Shown here piece after piece: positions 46,815 to 55,605 of a DNA stretch of 64,000 nt. Origin of the DNA: Hydrogenophilaceae bacterium (lineage in GTDB: Bacteria; Pseudomonadota; Alphaproteobacteria; Caulobacterales; Aquidulcibacteraceae); contig JACAEE010000156.1 of NCBI GenBank assembly GCA_013389015.1, positions 1 through 64,000 on the forward strand, given 5' to 3'. Position numbers and translations under genes: made by a program. Below the pieces are notes generated by a model. The model ran no database searches and had not been told where the DNA came from. It saw only the letters and a list, made by a program, of their open reading frames with translations. The first letter of the stretch is position 1. The number at the start of each line of letters is the position of its first letter.

Positions 46815-49196
46815 GTGGGAAAAGAGCAGGATTGGCGTGAGGGATATGGCGTCATCCGTCACGCCGCCGAGACAATAGAACGGGCGGAGAACCTAGTCGA
46901 GCGGCACTGGGCCGATGGCGCTCTCGCCGACCGCGGCCAAGCGCGCGCTCTATTCGCGGCGGCCGACCGGCTGGCGAGCGCGGCCATGTGGGTGGTCGCG
47001 CACATGACCTACGCCAGGCGCCTCGACCTCAGCGGGCGCCCATTGCCGGCGGAGGCCTTCAAGGAAACGCCGGAAGGCCATACCGGCGGCTCGCTCAATA
47101 TGGCGATTGCCTATGCCGGCTATCTGGCCGCCAATGCTCTCTCGGGCGTCACCCGCAGCTGGATCATGGGGCAAGGCCATTGCGTCGCCGCCGTCGAGGC
47201 GGTCAACGTGCTGGTCGGTGATGTCTCGCCCGGACAAGCTGGACGATACGATCGAAGCGAAGCGGGGCTCTCGCGTCTCGCGTCGGATTTCTATTCATAC
47301 GCCATGACGCCGCAGGGAAGGCCTGCCGCCCCGCTCGGCAGCCATGTTGGGCCGCACACGGCGGGCGGCGTTTCCGAGGGCGGCTATCTGGGCTTTGCCG
47401 AAGTCGAGTATGTGCACATGCCGCTCAAAGACGAGCGTCTGGTCGCCTTCTTGAGCGACGGGGCCTTCGAAGAGCAGCGTGGCGCTGATTGGTCGCCGCG
47501 CTGGTGGCGCGCCAGCGACAGCGGCTTGGTCGTGCCGGTGATGATCCTCAACGGCCGGCGCATCGAGCAGCGCACAGAAATCGACCAAGAGGGCGGCGCT
47601 CAATGGCTGAAGAACCACCTCAAGATGAGCGGCTTTGCCCCTATCGTCATCGACGGCCATGATCCGGTCGCCTATGCCTGGGCGATCCTCGAAGCGGAGG
47701 CGGGCCTTTCGCGGTTCCTTATGTCGGGCGGGACCTATCCCGCGCCGCTACCCTACATCATCGCCCGCTGCGTCAAGGGCTACGGGTTTCCTGGCGCGGG
47801 AACAAACCGCGCGCACAACTTGCCGCTCTCAGGCAATCCGCGCTTCGACGCCGCCGCGCGTGCGGAATTCAATGATGGTGCGCGCCGCCTGTTCGTGCCG
47901 GCGGCGGAGCTGGAGCAAGCGGTCAATGCCTTCGCTGCGCATGAGGCGCAGGGAAGGCCGCGCGAAAGCATGACAGCGCTCGCGAACAGGCAGGTTGAAC
48001 CGCCACGCTTGCCGGAAGCCAGCTGCTGCGACGAAGCGGAACAACCGCGTTGCGCGATGGAGGCGCTCGACCAGCACTTTGTCGAGATCGTGCGTGAGAA
48101 CCCGCATTTGCGCGTGCGCGTCGGCAATCCCGACGAACTCAAGAGCAACCATATGGGCCGCACGCTGGCCGAGCTCAAGCACCGGGTGAACGCGCCTGAA
48201 GAGGGAGCGCCGGAGGCGGTGGACGGCGCCGTCATCACCGCCCTCAATGAGGAGGCCGTGATCGGGGCCGCGCTGGGCAACAAGGGCGGGCTCAATCTTG
48301 CCGTGAGTTATGAAGCTTTCGCCATGAAAATGCTGGGCGCGCTCCGCCAAGAGATCATCTTCGCGCGCCGCCAGCGTGAAATCGGGCGTCCGCCAGGTTG
48401 GATCAGCGTGCCGCTCATCGCCACCTCGCATACGTGGGAGAACTCCAAGAACGAGCAATCGCACCAGGATCCCACGCTTGCTGAAGCTCTGCTCGGCGAA
48501 ATGTCGGACACCGCACGCGTCATCTTTCCGATCGATGCCGAGAGCGCGGTCGCTGCTCTGCGTTCAGTATATGCCACGCACGGCCAGATCGCCTGCTTGG
48601 TGACACCCAAACGGCCTGTGCCGGCTCTGCTATCCCGGGATGAGGCCGAGCGCGGGCTGTCTGACGCAGTGGTCACGCTCGCTGGCGCCGCGGACGGTGC
48701 GGCGGTCCAACTTTTTGCGATCGGCGCCTACCAGTCCCACGAGGCGCTGCTGGCGCATGAGCGGCTCAAGGAGCGCGGCGTCGCCGCCCACGTCGTGGCG
48801 ATCCTGGAGCCAGGCCGTTTGCGCATGCCCAGGGACGTACTGGAGGAACGCGCCGTCATCTCGCAAGCGGCGCTGGAGGCGCTGTTTCCGCCTGGCGCGG
48901 CGCGCGTCATCCTTTCTCACACTCGTCCAGAACCCATGCTGGGGGTTTTGCGCCGGCTCGATGGAGGTCCGAAACGGACACGTGCGCTTGGCTTCATCAA
49001 TCGCGGCGGCACGCTCGACGTTTTCGGCATGCTCTTCGCTAATCGCGCGACATGGGCTCACGCCGTCAAGGCCGCGGTGGAGCTCCTCGGTCTTCCGGCC
49101 AAGGATTTTCTATCGCGCGAGGAATTGGACGCTGTCGAAGAACGCGGCGATCCTGAGGTGTTGCGCCAGGGGTTCTCGCAAGGGGAAGCAAGATGA
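46815..49196 (+). CDS. Phosphoketolase family protein (xylulose-5-P/fructose-6-P phosphoketolase)
   Basis: PEGHTGGSLNMAIAYAGYLAANAL, GQGHCVAAVEAVNVLVGD, GSHVGPHTAGGVSEGGYLGFAEVEY; GTG start at 46815 with an upstream purine-rich SD. Confidence 0.93.
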   Translation: MGKEQDWREGYGVIRHAAETIERAENLVERHWADGALADRGQARALFAAADRLASAAMWVVAHMTYARRLDLSGRPLPAEAFKETPEGHTGGSLNMAIAYAGYLAANALSGVTRSWIMGQGHCVAAVEAVNVLVGDVSPGQAGRYDRSEAGLSRLASDFYSYAMTPQGRPAAPLGSHVGPHTAGGVSEGGYLGFAEVEYVHMPLKDERLVAFLSDGAFEEQRGADWSPRWWRASDSGLVVPVMILNGRRIEQRTEIDQEGGAQWLKNHLKMSGFAPIVIDGHDPVAYAWAILEAEAGLSRFLMSGGTYPAPLPYIIARCVKGYGFPGAGTNRAHNLPLSGNPRFDAAARAEFNDGARRLFVPAAELEQAVNAFAAHEAQGRPRESMTALANRQVEPPRLPEASCCDEAEQPRCAMEALDQHFVEIVRENPHLRVRVGNPDELKSNHMGRTLAELKHRVNAPEEGAPEAVDGAVITALNEEAVIGAALGNKGGLNLAVSYEAFAMKMLGALRQEIIFARRQREIGRPPGWISVPLIATSHTWENSKNEQSHQDPTLAEALLGEMSDTARVIFPIDAESAVAALRSVYATHGQIACLVTPKRPVPALLSRDEAERGLSDAVVTLAGAADGAAVQLFAIGAYQSHEALLAHERLKERGVAAHVVAILEPGRLRMPRDVLEERAVISQAALEALFPPGAARVILSHTRPEPMLGVLRRLDGGPKRTRALGFINRGGTLDVFGMLFANRATWAHAVKAAVELLGLPAKDFLSREELDAVEERGDPEVLRQGFSQGEAR

Positions 49197-50557
49197 GCCT
49201 TAGCCTCACAAGCCTTGGCGGCGCCGGAACGGTCACGGGCTCGAAACATCTACTGGAGGCGGACGGCAGACGATTGCTGATCGATTGCGGTCTCTTCCAA
49301 GGGGTCAAAGTGCTGCGCGAACGCAATTGGGCGCCGTTCCCGGTCGATGCCGCTTCACTGGACGCGGTCGTACTGACCCACGCCCATCTCGATCACAGCG
49401 GTTACGTGCCCAAACTGGTGCGCGAGGGCTTCAACGGTCCAGTTCATTGTTCATCGGCCACGGCCGACCTCTGCGACATCCTGCTGAAGGATAGCGCCCA
49501 TATCGCCGAAAAGGACGCCGAATACGCCAACCGCAAAGGCCACACCAAACACAAACCGGCCTTGCCGCTTTACACGGTGCGCGACGCCGAACAGGCGCTT
49601 AAGCGGCTAAAGTCCGTCTCGTTCGAAGCGGACACGAACGTCGTTGAGGGCGCGACAATCCGGCTGCGCCGCGCTGGCCACATCCTTGGCGCCGCTACAG
49701 TTGAGGTGCGCTGGCGCAATCGCACTCTGCTTTTTTCAGGCGATCTCGGACGCTACGGCGATGTTTTCATGCCCGATCCCGAGCCGGTGGCCGAAGCGGA
49801 CTATATTGTCGTTGAATCGACCTATGGCGATCGCATCCACCCCAAGCACAATCCGATGGAGGCGTTGGGCGCCGTGATCGAGCGCACGGTGCGGCGCGGC
49901 GGCACTGTCGTCATCCCGGCATTCGCAGTCGGGCGCACTCAGGTACTCTTGTATCATTTGTGGATGCTGAAGCGCGCCGGCCGCATCGGTACGGTGCCGA
50001 TCTTTCTCGACAGTCCGATGGCGATCAACGCGACCGAACTCCTGTGCAGCCATCTCGACGACCACCGTTTTCCGCCGGACGTCTGCGAACAATCGTGCGA
50101 GATCGCCACCTACACACGCGATGTCGAAGGTTCAAAGGCGATCACCGCCAGCCCGATGCCGAAGGTTGTCATCGCTGGCAGCGGCATGGCAACCGGCGGG
50201 CGCGTGCTGCATCACATCAAAGCCTTTGGGCCAGATGAAAAAAACACGATCCTGTTTGCCGGCTACCAGGCCGCAGGCACGCGCGGGGCGCGGCTCCTCG
50301 CGGGCGATACGGAATTGAAGATGTTCGGCCAGTGGATCCCCATCCGCGCCGAGATCGATAATTTGCCCGAATTGTCTGCGCACGCCGACGCGGACGAAAT
50401 TTTGCGCTGGCTTGGCGGTTTCAAGAGGCCGCCGAAGCGCGTCTTCATCGTCCATGGCGAACCGGCGGCTTCCGATGCGCTGCGCATGCGCATTGAACGC
50501 AAGCTCGGTTGGGATGCGGTCGTGGTCGAGGACGCGCGCAGGTACGAGCTGTCATGA
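49193..50557 (+). CDS. MBL-fold beta-CASP ribonuclease-like protein
   Basis: LGGAGTVTGSKHLLEADGRRLLIDCGLFQG, THAHLDHSG, VVESTYGDRIHP, SGMATGGRVLHHI, HADADEILRWL, VHGEPAASDALR. Confidence 0.93.
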   Translation: MSLSLTSLGGAGTVTGSKHLLEADGRRLLIDCGLFQGVKVLRERNWAPFPVDAASLDAVVLTHAHLDHSGYVPKLVREGFNGPVHCSSATADLCDILLKDSAHIAEKDAEYANRKGHTKHKPALPLYTVRDAEQALKRLKSVSFEADTNVVEGATIRLRRAGHILGAATVEVRWRNRTLLFSGDLGRYGDVFMPDPEPVAEADYIVVESTYGDRIHPKHNPMEALGAVIERTVRRGGTVVIPAFAVGRTQVLLYHLWMLKRAGRIGTVPIFLDSPMAINATELLCSHLDDHRFPPDVCEQSCEIATYTRDVEGSKAITASPMPKVVIAGSGMATGGRVLHHIKAFGPDEKNTILFAGYQAAGTRGARLLAGDTELKMFGQWIPIRAEIDNLPELSAHADADEILRWLGGFKRPPKRVFIVHGEPAASDALRMRIERKLGWDAVVVEDARRYELS

Positions 50558-52083
50558 CAGGTTTTCACGAGCCCGCCGAGACAGGCCATGAACCCCAACT
50601 GCGGGCAAAGCGCCTGCAACTGATGACGCAGGACGAAGCCATCGTGCTCATGCGCACCGATTGCCATGTCTGCAAGTCCGAGGGGCTTTCGTCGCGCGCG
50701 CGCGTTTTGTTGCGCGCGGGCAAGCGCCACGTGATCGCCACGCTCTATCAGGTCGAGAACGATTGGTTGGCGCAAGACGAGGCGGGCTTGTCGGAGGCGG
50801 CCTGGGCGCGGCTTGCCCTCGCCGAAGGCGAGGTCATCACCGTCACGCACGCGCCGCCGCTTGAATCCCTGGCTGAAGTGCGCCGGCGCATGTATGGCGG
50901 TCGGCTCGATCAGAGCGCGTTTCGAGCGATCATCGGCGACATTGCCGGGGGCCATTACGCCGACATCCATCTCGCGACCTTCATTGCCGCCTGCTCGGCG
51001 TTTCCGCTCGATGTAAACGAAATCACTGCGCTCACAGGCGCCATGGTGGACGCCGGCGACAGACTGTCGTGGCCGGGCCTCAAAGTGATGGACAAGCATT
51101 GCGTGGGCGGACTGCCGGGCAATCGCACGACGCCGATCGTGGTCGCGATCGCCGCAAGCCTCGGCCTGGTGATGCCGAAGACCTCCTCGCGCGCCATCAC
51201 CTCGCCCTCGGGAACGGCCGACGCCATGGAGACGCTGGCGCCGGTCGATCTTAGTCTCAAGGCGATGCGCCGCGTTGTGGAAGCGGAAGGCGGGTGTATC
51301 GCATGGGGCGGCGCGGTCCGCCTCTCGCCGGCCGACGACATGCTCATCCGCATCGAGCGCGCGCTCGACATCGATACCGAGGGCCAGCTCATCGCCTCGG
51401 TGTTGTCGAAGAAGATCGCCGCCGGCGCGACCCACGTCGTGCTTGATCTCCCCGTTGGGGCCACGGCAAAGATTCGCAGCGAGCAAGCCGCTGCAGAATT
51501 AAGCGCGCATATCGACGCAGTGGCCGAAGCGTTCGGTCTGAAAACGCAATTCGTGCTGAGCGACGGCGCCCAGCCGGTCGGACGCGGCATCGGCCCCGCG
51601 CTCGAAGCCAAAGACGTCCTCGCGGTGCTGACCAATGCGCCTGATGCGCCCGCCGACCTGCGCGCGCGCGCGCTTGCGATTGCGGGCGCGGTGCTTGAAC
51701 TCGCGGGCAAGGCGGCCAAAGGGGCAGGCGCCGCGACGGCCGCAGCCGCGCTCGACGACGGGCGCGCCTGGGCCAAGTTTCAACGCATCTGCGAGGCCCA
51801 AGGCGGCATGCGTGAACCGCCAACAGCGCCGCTCACGCGCGCGTGGACCGCAACGCGCTCCGGCAGTCTCACCGCTATCAACAATCGCAAGATCTCGCGC
51901 CTGGCCAAGCTCGCCGGCGCGCCCGACGATCCAGCAGCAGGCGTTGTGCTGCACGCGCGGCTGGGCGCGGCTGTTTCTGCGGGTGCGCCGCTCCTTACCA
52001 TTCACGCCGAAGCGCCGGGCCAGCTTGAGTACGCGCTCGACTATGCGGGCGTGAACCTGGACATGTTTGAGATCGAGGCCTAA
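50554..52083 (+). CDS. Archaeal-type AMP phosphorylase / thymidine phosphorylase family protein
   Basis: KVMDKHCVGGLPGNRTTPIVVAIAASLGLVMPKTSSRAITSPSGTADAMETLAPVDL; N-terminal extension typical of the AMP-phosphorylase branch. Confidence 0.9.
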   Translation: MTGFHEPAETGHEPQLRAKRLQLMTQDEAIVLMRTDCHVCKSEGLSSRARVLLRAGKRHVIATLYQVENDWLAQDEAGLSEAAWARLALAEGEVITVTHAPPLESLAEVRRRMYGGRLDQSAFRAIIGDIAGGHYADIHLATFIAACSAFPLDVNEITALTGAMVDAGDRLSWPGLKVMDKHCVGGLPGNRTTPIVVAIAASLGLVMPKTSSRAITSPSGTADAMETLAPVDLSLKAMRRVVEAEGGCIAWGGAVRLSPADDMLIRIERALDIDTEGQLIASVLSKKIAAGATHVVLDLPVGATAKIRSEQAAAELSAHIDAVAEAFGLKTQFVLSDGAQPVGRGIGPALEAKDVLAVLTNAPDAPADLRARALAIAGAVLELAGKAAKGAGAATAAAALDDGRAWAKFQRICEAQGGMREPPTAPLTRAWTATRSGSLTAINNRKISRLAKLAGAPDDPAAGVVLHARLGAAVSAGAPLLTIHAEAPGQLEYALDYAGVNLDMFEIEA

Positions 52084-52088
52084 CGCCC

Positions 52089-52970
52089 ATGACGCGGCTC
52101 TATCTGCCCATGCCCGGCAACGAAACAATGGCCGAGACGCTGGCGGCGCAAGCCGGCGACGCCCTTGGCGCGCTCGAGACGCGGCGCTTTCCTGACGAGG
52201 AATGCTATGTCCGGCTGTTGAACGATGTGTCCGGCATGGATGTGGACATCGTCTGCACGCTGGCCCGCCCAGACCCGCAATTCTTGAGCCTGATCTACGC
52301 AGCTGAAACTGCGCGCGAACTGGGCGCCAAGAGCGTGAGCCTGATCGCGCCCTATTTGGCCTATATGCGCCAGGACAAGCGCTTCAAGCAGGGCGAGGCC
52401 ATCTCATCGGTGCATTTCGCGCGCCTCATATCGCAGGCGTTCGACAGCTTGGTCACCGTCGATCCGCATCTTCACCGCCGGCGCGATCTCGGTGAGATCT
52501 TCTCGATCCCGACCCGCGTCGAGCACGCCGCTCCGCTCCTAGCGGATTGGATCCGTGACAATGTCGCCAACCCGCTGGTGATCGGTCCGGACGCTGAAAG
52601 CGAACAATGGGTCGCAGCGGTGGCGAAACGCGCGGGCGCTCCGCATATCGTCTCCAACAAGACGCGCCTGGGCGACCGTAGCGTTGTCATCGAGATCCCT
52701 GATTTCGCCCAATGGCGCGACAGGCGGCCCGTGCTCATCGACGATATCGCCTCGTCCGGACGCACTATGATCGAGACCGCGCGCAAGTTGGCGGAAAGCG
52801 GGATGCAAAAGCCGTATTGCCTTGCCGTGCATGCCCTTTTTGCTGAGAGCTCCTTTGCCGAGCTGAGCTCGCTCGCCGAGCAGGTGGTCTCGACCGATTG
52901 CGTGCCGCACGCTTCTAACGCCATCAGCGTAGCGCCGCTCTTGTGGGGGCCGGCGCAGGACGGCGGCTGA
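52089..52970 (+). CDS. Ribose-phosphate pyrophosphokinase family protein
   Basis: YVRLLNDVSGMDVDIVCTLARPDPQFLSLIYAAETARELGAKSVSLIAPYLAYMRQDKRFKQGEAISS, VTVDPHLHR, PVLIDDIASSGRTMIETARKL. Confidence 0.92.
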   Translation: MTRLYLPMPGNETMAETLAAQAGDALGALETRRFPDEECYVRLLNDVSGMDVDIVCTLARPDPQFLSLIYAAETARELGAKSVSLIAPYLAYMRQDKRFKQGEAISSVHFARLISQAFDSLVTVDPHLHRRRDLGEIFSIPTRVEHAAPLLADWIRDNVANPLVIGPDAESEQWVAAVAKRAGAPHIVSNKTRLGDRSVVIEIPDFAQWRDRRPVLIDDIASSGRTMIETARKLAESGMQKPYCLAVHALFAESSFAELSSLAEQVVSTDCVPHASNAISVAPLLWGPAQDGG

Positions 52971-52997
52971 TCGCCCGCATCTGGCGCCCAAGCGATC

Positions 52998-53021
52998 CGG
53001 GGGCGGCGCACGAGATGCGTA
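52998..53021 (+). promoter_or_regulatory. Variant CGGG-N14-TGCGTA motif upstream of the MMGQG lipoprotein
   Basis: CGGGggcggcgcacgagaTGCGTA; one mismatch in AGGG. Confidence 0.6.
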
Positions 53022-53070
53022 TCTCACAGAAGAAGCGCCGCATGGGCGGCCCCATATACGGAGACTTGCG

Positions 53071-53406
53071 ATGAGATTTGCCGGTTTTGGCGGCGCGCTT
53101 GCAGGCGCGCTCGCCTTGGTCCTCGCGGGGTGCGCATCTGCTTCAGATCAGATGGGCCATAGGGAAGAGGGACATGACGGATCGATGATGGGCCAGGATC
53201 ACATGGATCAAGGCATGATGGGCCAGGGCATGATGGGCCAGGGCATGATGGGCGAGCACGGCGCTGGTGATTGTGTGCCGCAGGCGCAAGCTGGACATGA
53301 CGCCGCCGCTGCGCCGGCGGGTCACGAGCATGGCGAAGGCGCCCCAGAGTGTCCTCCTGACGGAGATCCACACCAGCATCAGGATGACGCCCCTGGGCCA
53401 AACTGA
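53071..53406 (+). CDS. Small Met/His-rich lipoprotein
   Basis: LALVLAGCASASDQMGHREEGHDGSMMGQDHMDQGMMGQGMMGQGMMGEHGAGDCVP; lipobox. Confidence 0.7.
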   Translation: MRFAGFGGALAGALALVLAGCASASDQMGHREEGHDGSMMGQDHMDQGMMGQGMMGQGMMGEHGAGDCVPQAQAGHDAAAAPAGHEHGEGAPECPPDGDPHQHQDDAPGPN

Positions 53407-53503
53407 GTGCGTCACGAGTGTGGGCCCAAGTCGGGCGCGACCCAGGCGGCTGCGCATTCGGCGGCACATGACGCGCCACAGGGCGCGCGATTAAGGGCGT
53501 CCT

Positions 53504-53890
53504 GTGGATGAGTTCATGCAAGTGCTGGTGAGATGGGCCATCCTGGGGCTTGAACTCGCCGCCGTCGCCGCCATTGCGGCGGGCTTTGTTTGGAGCGGCG
53601 CGCGGGCGCTTGTCGTTAATGCGCGCGACAAGGACCAACGACACGCGGTCTTCCGACGCGGCCTCGGCAGGAGCACGCTGATCGCGCTTGAGCTTCTCGT
53701 AGCGGCCGACATCCTGCGTTCGGTCGTGCTTGAACCGTCGCTCGCAAACATTGCCGTGCTTGCCGCCCTTGTCGCTATCCGCACCTTCTTGAGCTTCTCA
53801 ATCGATGTCGAGCTCGACGGTTGCTGGCCCTGGGAGCGCGCCAAATTGCGCCCACGAAACACCGGGCCGGGCGCGCCACGTGCGTCTTGA
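53504..53890 (+). CDS. DUF1622 domain membrane protein
   Basis: LVRWAILGLELAAVAAIAAGFVWSGAR...FRRGLGRSTLIALELLVAADILRSVVLEPSLANIAVLAALVAIRTFLSFSIDVELDG. Confidence 0.85.
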   Translation: MDEFMQVLVRWAILGLELAAVAAIAAGFVWSGARALVVNARDKDQRHAVFRRGLGRSTLIALELLVAADILRSVVLEPSLANIAVLAALVAIRTFLSFSIDVELDGCWPWERAKLRPRNTGPGAPRAS

Positions 53891-54757
53891 CTAGGGTGCA
53901 ATCGCGCCGCTCTTTAGATGACGGGCGTGATAGCGAAAAACCACGTCCCTGTCTGGATTGGCTGCGTGCTCATCCCGATCCGGACAGTCCACGTTGGCGA
54001 GGATGTGGCGGATGACGTTGAGACGGGCGCGCTTCTTGTGGTCGGCCCGGACAACGTACCACGGTGTGATCTTGTTATCGGTGCGCTCAAGCATGGCGTT
54101 GCGCGCAGCGCTGTAGTCCTCCCAATGATCGAGCGCCACACTGTCAATCGGGCTTATTTTCCATTGCTTGAGCGGGTCTTGGCGTCGATCCTTGAGCCGT
54201 TGGCGCTGTTCGTCTTTAGAGATGTCGAGATAGTATTTCAGGATCTGAATCCCGGACTTTGCGAGCATGTGCTCGAACGGCACGACGGCATCCATGAACG
54301 CTTCGTATTCGGCGTCGGTGCAAAACCCCATGACCCGTTCGACGCCGGCACGGTTGTACCAGCTGCGGTTCATCAACACCATTTCTTGGCTTGACGGCAG
54401 ATGCGGCGCATAGCGCTGGAAATACCAGGATCGTGTATCGCGGTCCGAGGGCTTGCCGAGCGCGACAACGCGCGTTTCGCGAGGGCTCAAATGACGCACG
54501 ATGCGCTTGATGACGCCGTCCTTTCCGGCGCTGTCGCGGCCCTCGAAAATAACCAGCAGACGATGATCGAATTGGATGAGATGGCGCTGAAGGCGCACCA
54601 ACTCGAGCTGCAACATGCGCAAGCGGGCGCGATAGTCGCCGTCATGAGCGCTTGCGCCGGCGTCACGCCCGCGGCTCATGCTGGCCTCTGCGATCGCATC
54701 ACGATGACCCTCGGCCGGCGCAGTCTCACGACGCGGAGCCCTTGCCGCATCGCTCAT
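53891..54757 (-). CDS. ppk2: Polyphosphate kinase 2
   Basis: LLVIFEGRDSAGKDGVIKRIVRHLSPRETRVVALGKPSDRDTRSWYFQRYAPHLPSSQEMVLMNRSWYNRAGVERVMGF. Confidence 0.96.
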   Translation of the reverse strand: MSDAARAPRRETAPAEGHRDAIAEASMSRGRDAGASAHDGDYRARLRMLQLELVRLQRHLIQFDHRLLVIFEGRDSAGKDGVIKRIVRHLSPRETRVVALGKPSDRDTRSWYFQRYAPHLPSSQEMVLMNRSWYNRAGVERVMGFCTDAEYEAFMDAVVPFEHMLAKSGIQILKYYLDISKDEQRQRLKDRRQDPLKQWKISPIDSVALDHWEDYSAARNAMLERTDNKITPWYVVRADHKKRARLNVIRHILANVDCPDRDEHAANPDRDVVFRYHARHLKSGAIAP

Positions 54758-54923
54758 CGTCGAGGCTTGGCCCGTCGGCGCCGCGCGTCACGAGGGCCGG
54801 CGGGTCGCTGGCGGGAAACGTCTCATGCAAAGCTTCATCGATACTTGTCTCCCGGCGCGCGGTGCGCCGGCTGCAATGGGTTTGTCGCGCAGTCTTATCG
54901 GCGCGGAGGGATGCGCGCTTCAC
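54726..54923 (-). CDS. Small 'ETFPASDPPA' protein, overlaps HdeD-2 stop and ppk2 start
   Basis: GTG start overlapping the HdeD-2 TGA; VKRASLRADKTARQTHCSRRTARRETSIDEALHETFPASDPPALVTRGADGPSLDDERCGKGSAS*. Confidence 0.55.
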   Translation of the reverse strand: MKRASLRADKTARQTHCSRRTARRETSIDEALHETFPASDPPALVTRGADGPSLDDERCGKGSAS

Positions 54924-55495
54924 GACGCGACGCCTCTCTTGGCGAAGGCCAGCGCAATGAGCGAGAGCCCGAAGGTGACGAGATTGAGCGCCAGAAACAC
55001 GCCCGGAACCACAATGCCGGCGTGCGGCAGCGCCCAAATCAGGAGCGCGCCAAGGAGTGCGCTGACAACGCCGGCGAAAGCCATCTGGCCCCAGGGGCAA
55101 TTCTTGTGGCCGCGATGTGCGAAGGCGTGCGTCACCGCTACGAGCCCCTGCGCAATCAGGCTCGCGCCGAGCACCAGGGTGAGGGCCAGGGCCCCCGGCC
55201 AGGGATGGATGACGATGCAAAGGCCGCCGATGATGGCGATAACTGACCAGACAGCCCGCCAGACGAAGGCTTCCGTGCGCCAATCGAGGATGAGCATCGC
55301 CGCCCCAAGCAAGCCGGACGCGAGCAGAACCGCCCCAAAGGTGACGCTCGCTGCGTAGGTCGCCAATAGCGGCGCCAGGAGAGCGACGACGCCGAACACG
55401 ATCATCAGCATCCCGTAGATGGTGATGGCGGTGCGCCACCAAAGCGCGCGGCGTGGCGCGGATACGGCGGTTGGAGAAAACGTTGCCTCAGTCAT
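54920..55495 (-). CDS. HdeD family (DUF308) membrane protein, copy 2
   Basis: Paralog of 24683-25258: ALLGALLIWALPHAGIVVPGVFLALNLVTFGLSLIAL, GHKNCPWGQMAFAGVV. Confidence 0.87.
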   Translation of the reverse strand: MTEATFSPTAVSAPRRALWWRTAITIYGMLMIVFGVVALLAPLLATYAASVTFGAVLLASGLLGAAMLILDWRTEAFVWRAVWSVIAIIGGLCIVIHPWPGALALTLVLGASLIAQGLVAVTHAFAHRGHKNCPWGQMAFAGVVSALLGALLIWALPHAGIVVPGVFLALNLVTFGLSLIALAFAKRGVAS

Positions 55496-55521
55496 TTCGG
55501 GCGATCCTGCTCAGAAGCGAA

Positions 55522-55545
55522 TACGCAGGTCAGCGGCGCGCCCCT
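55522..55545 (-). promoter_or_regulatory. AGGG-N14-YGCGTA motif upstream of HdeD-2/ppk2
   Basis: Minus strand: AGGGgcgcgccgctgaccTGCGTA. Confidence 0.8.
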
Positions 55546-55605
55546 GACTATACCGGGACAGCCGTGCGGAGAAGCCAGGCATGGAAAGGGGCGGGCGCTC
55601 GCCCT

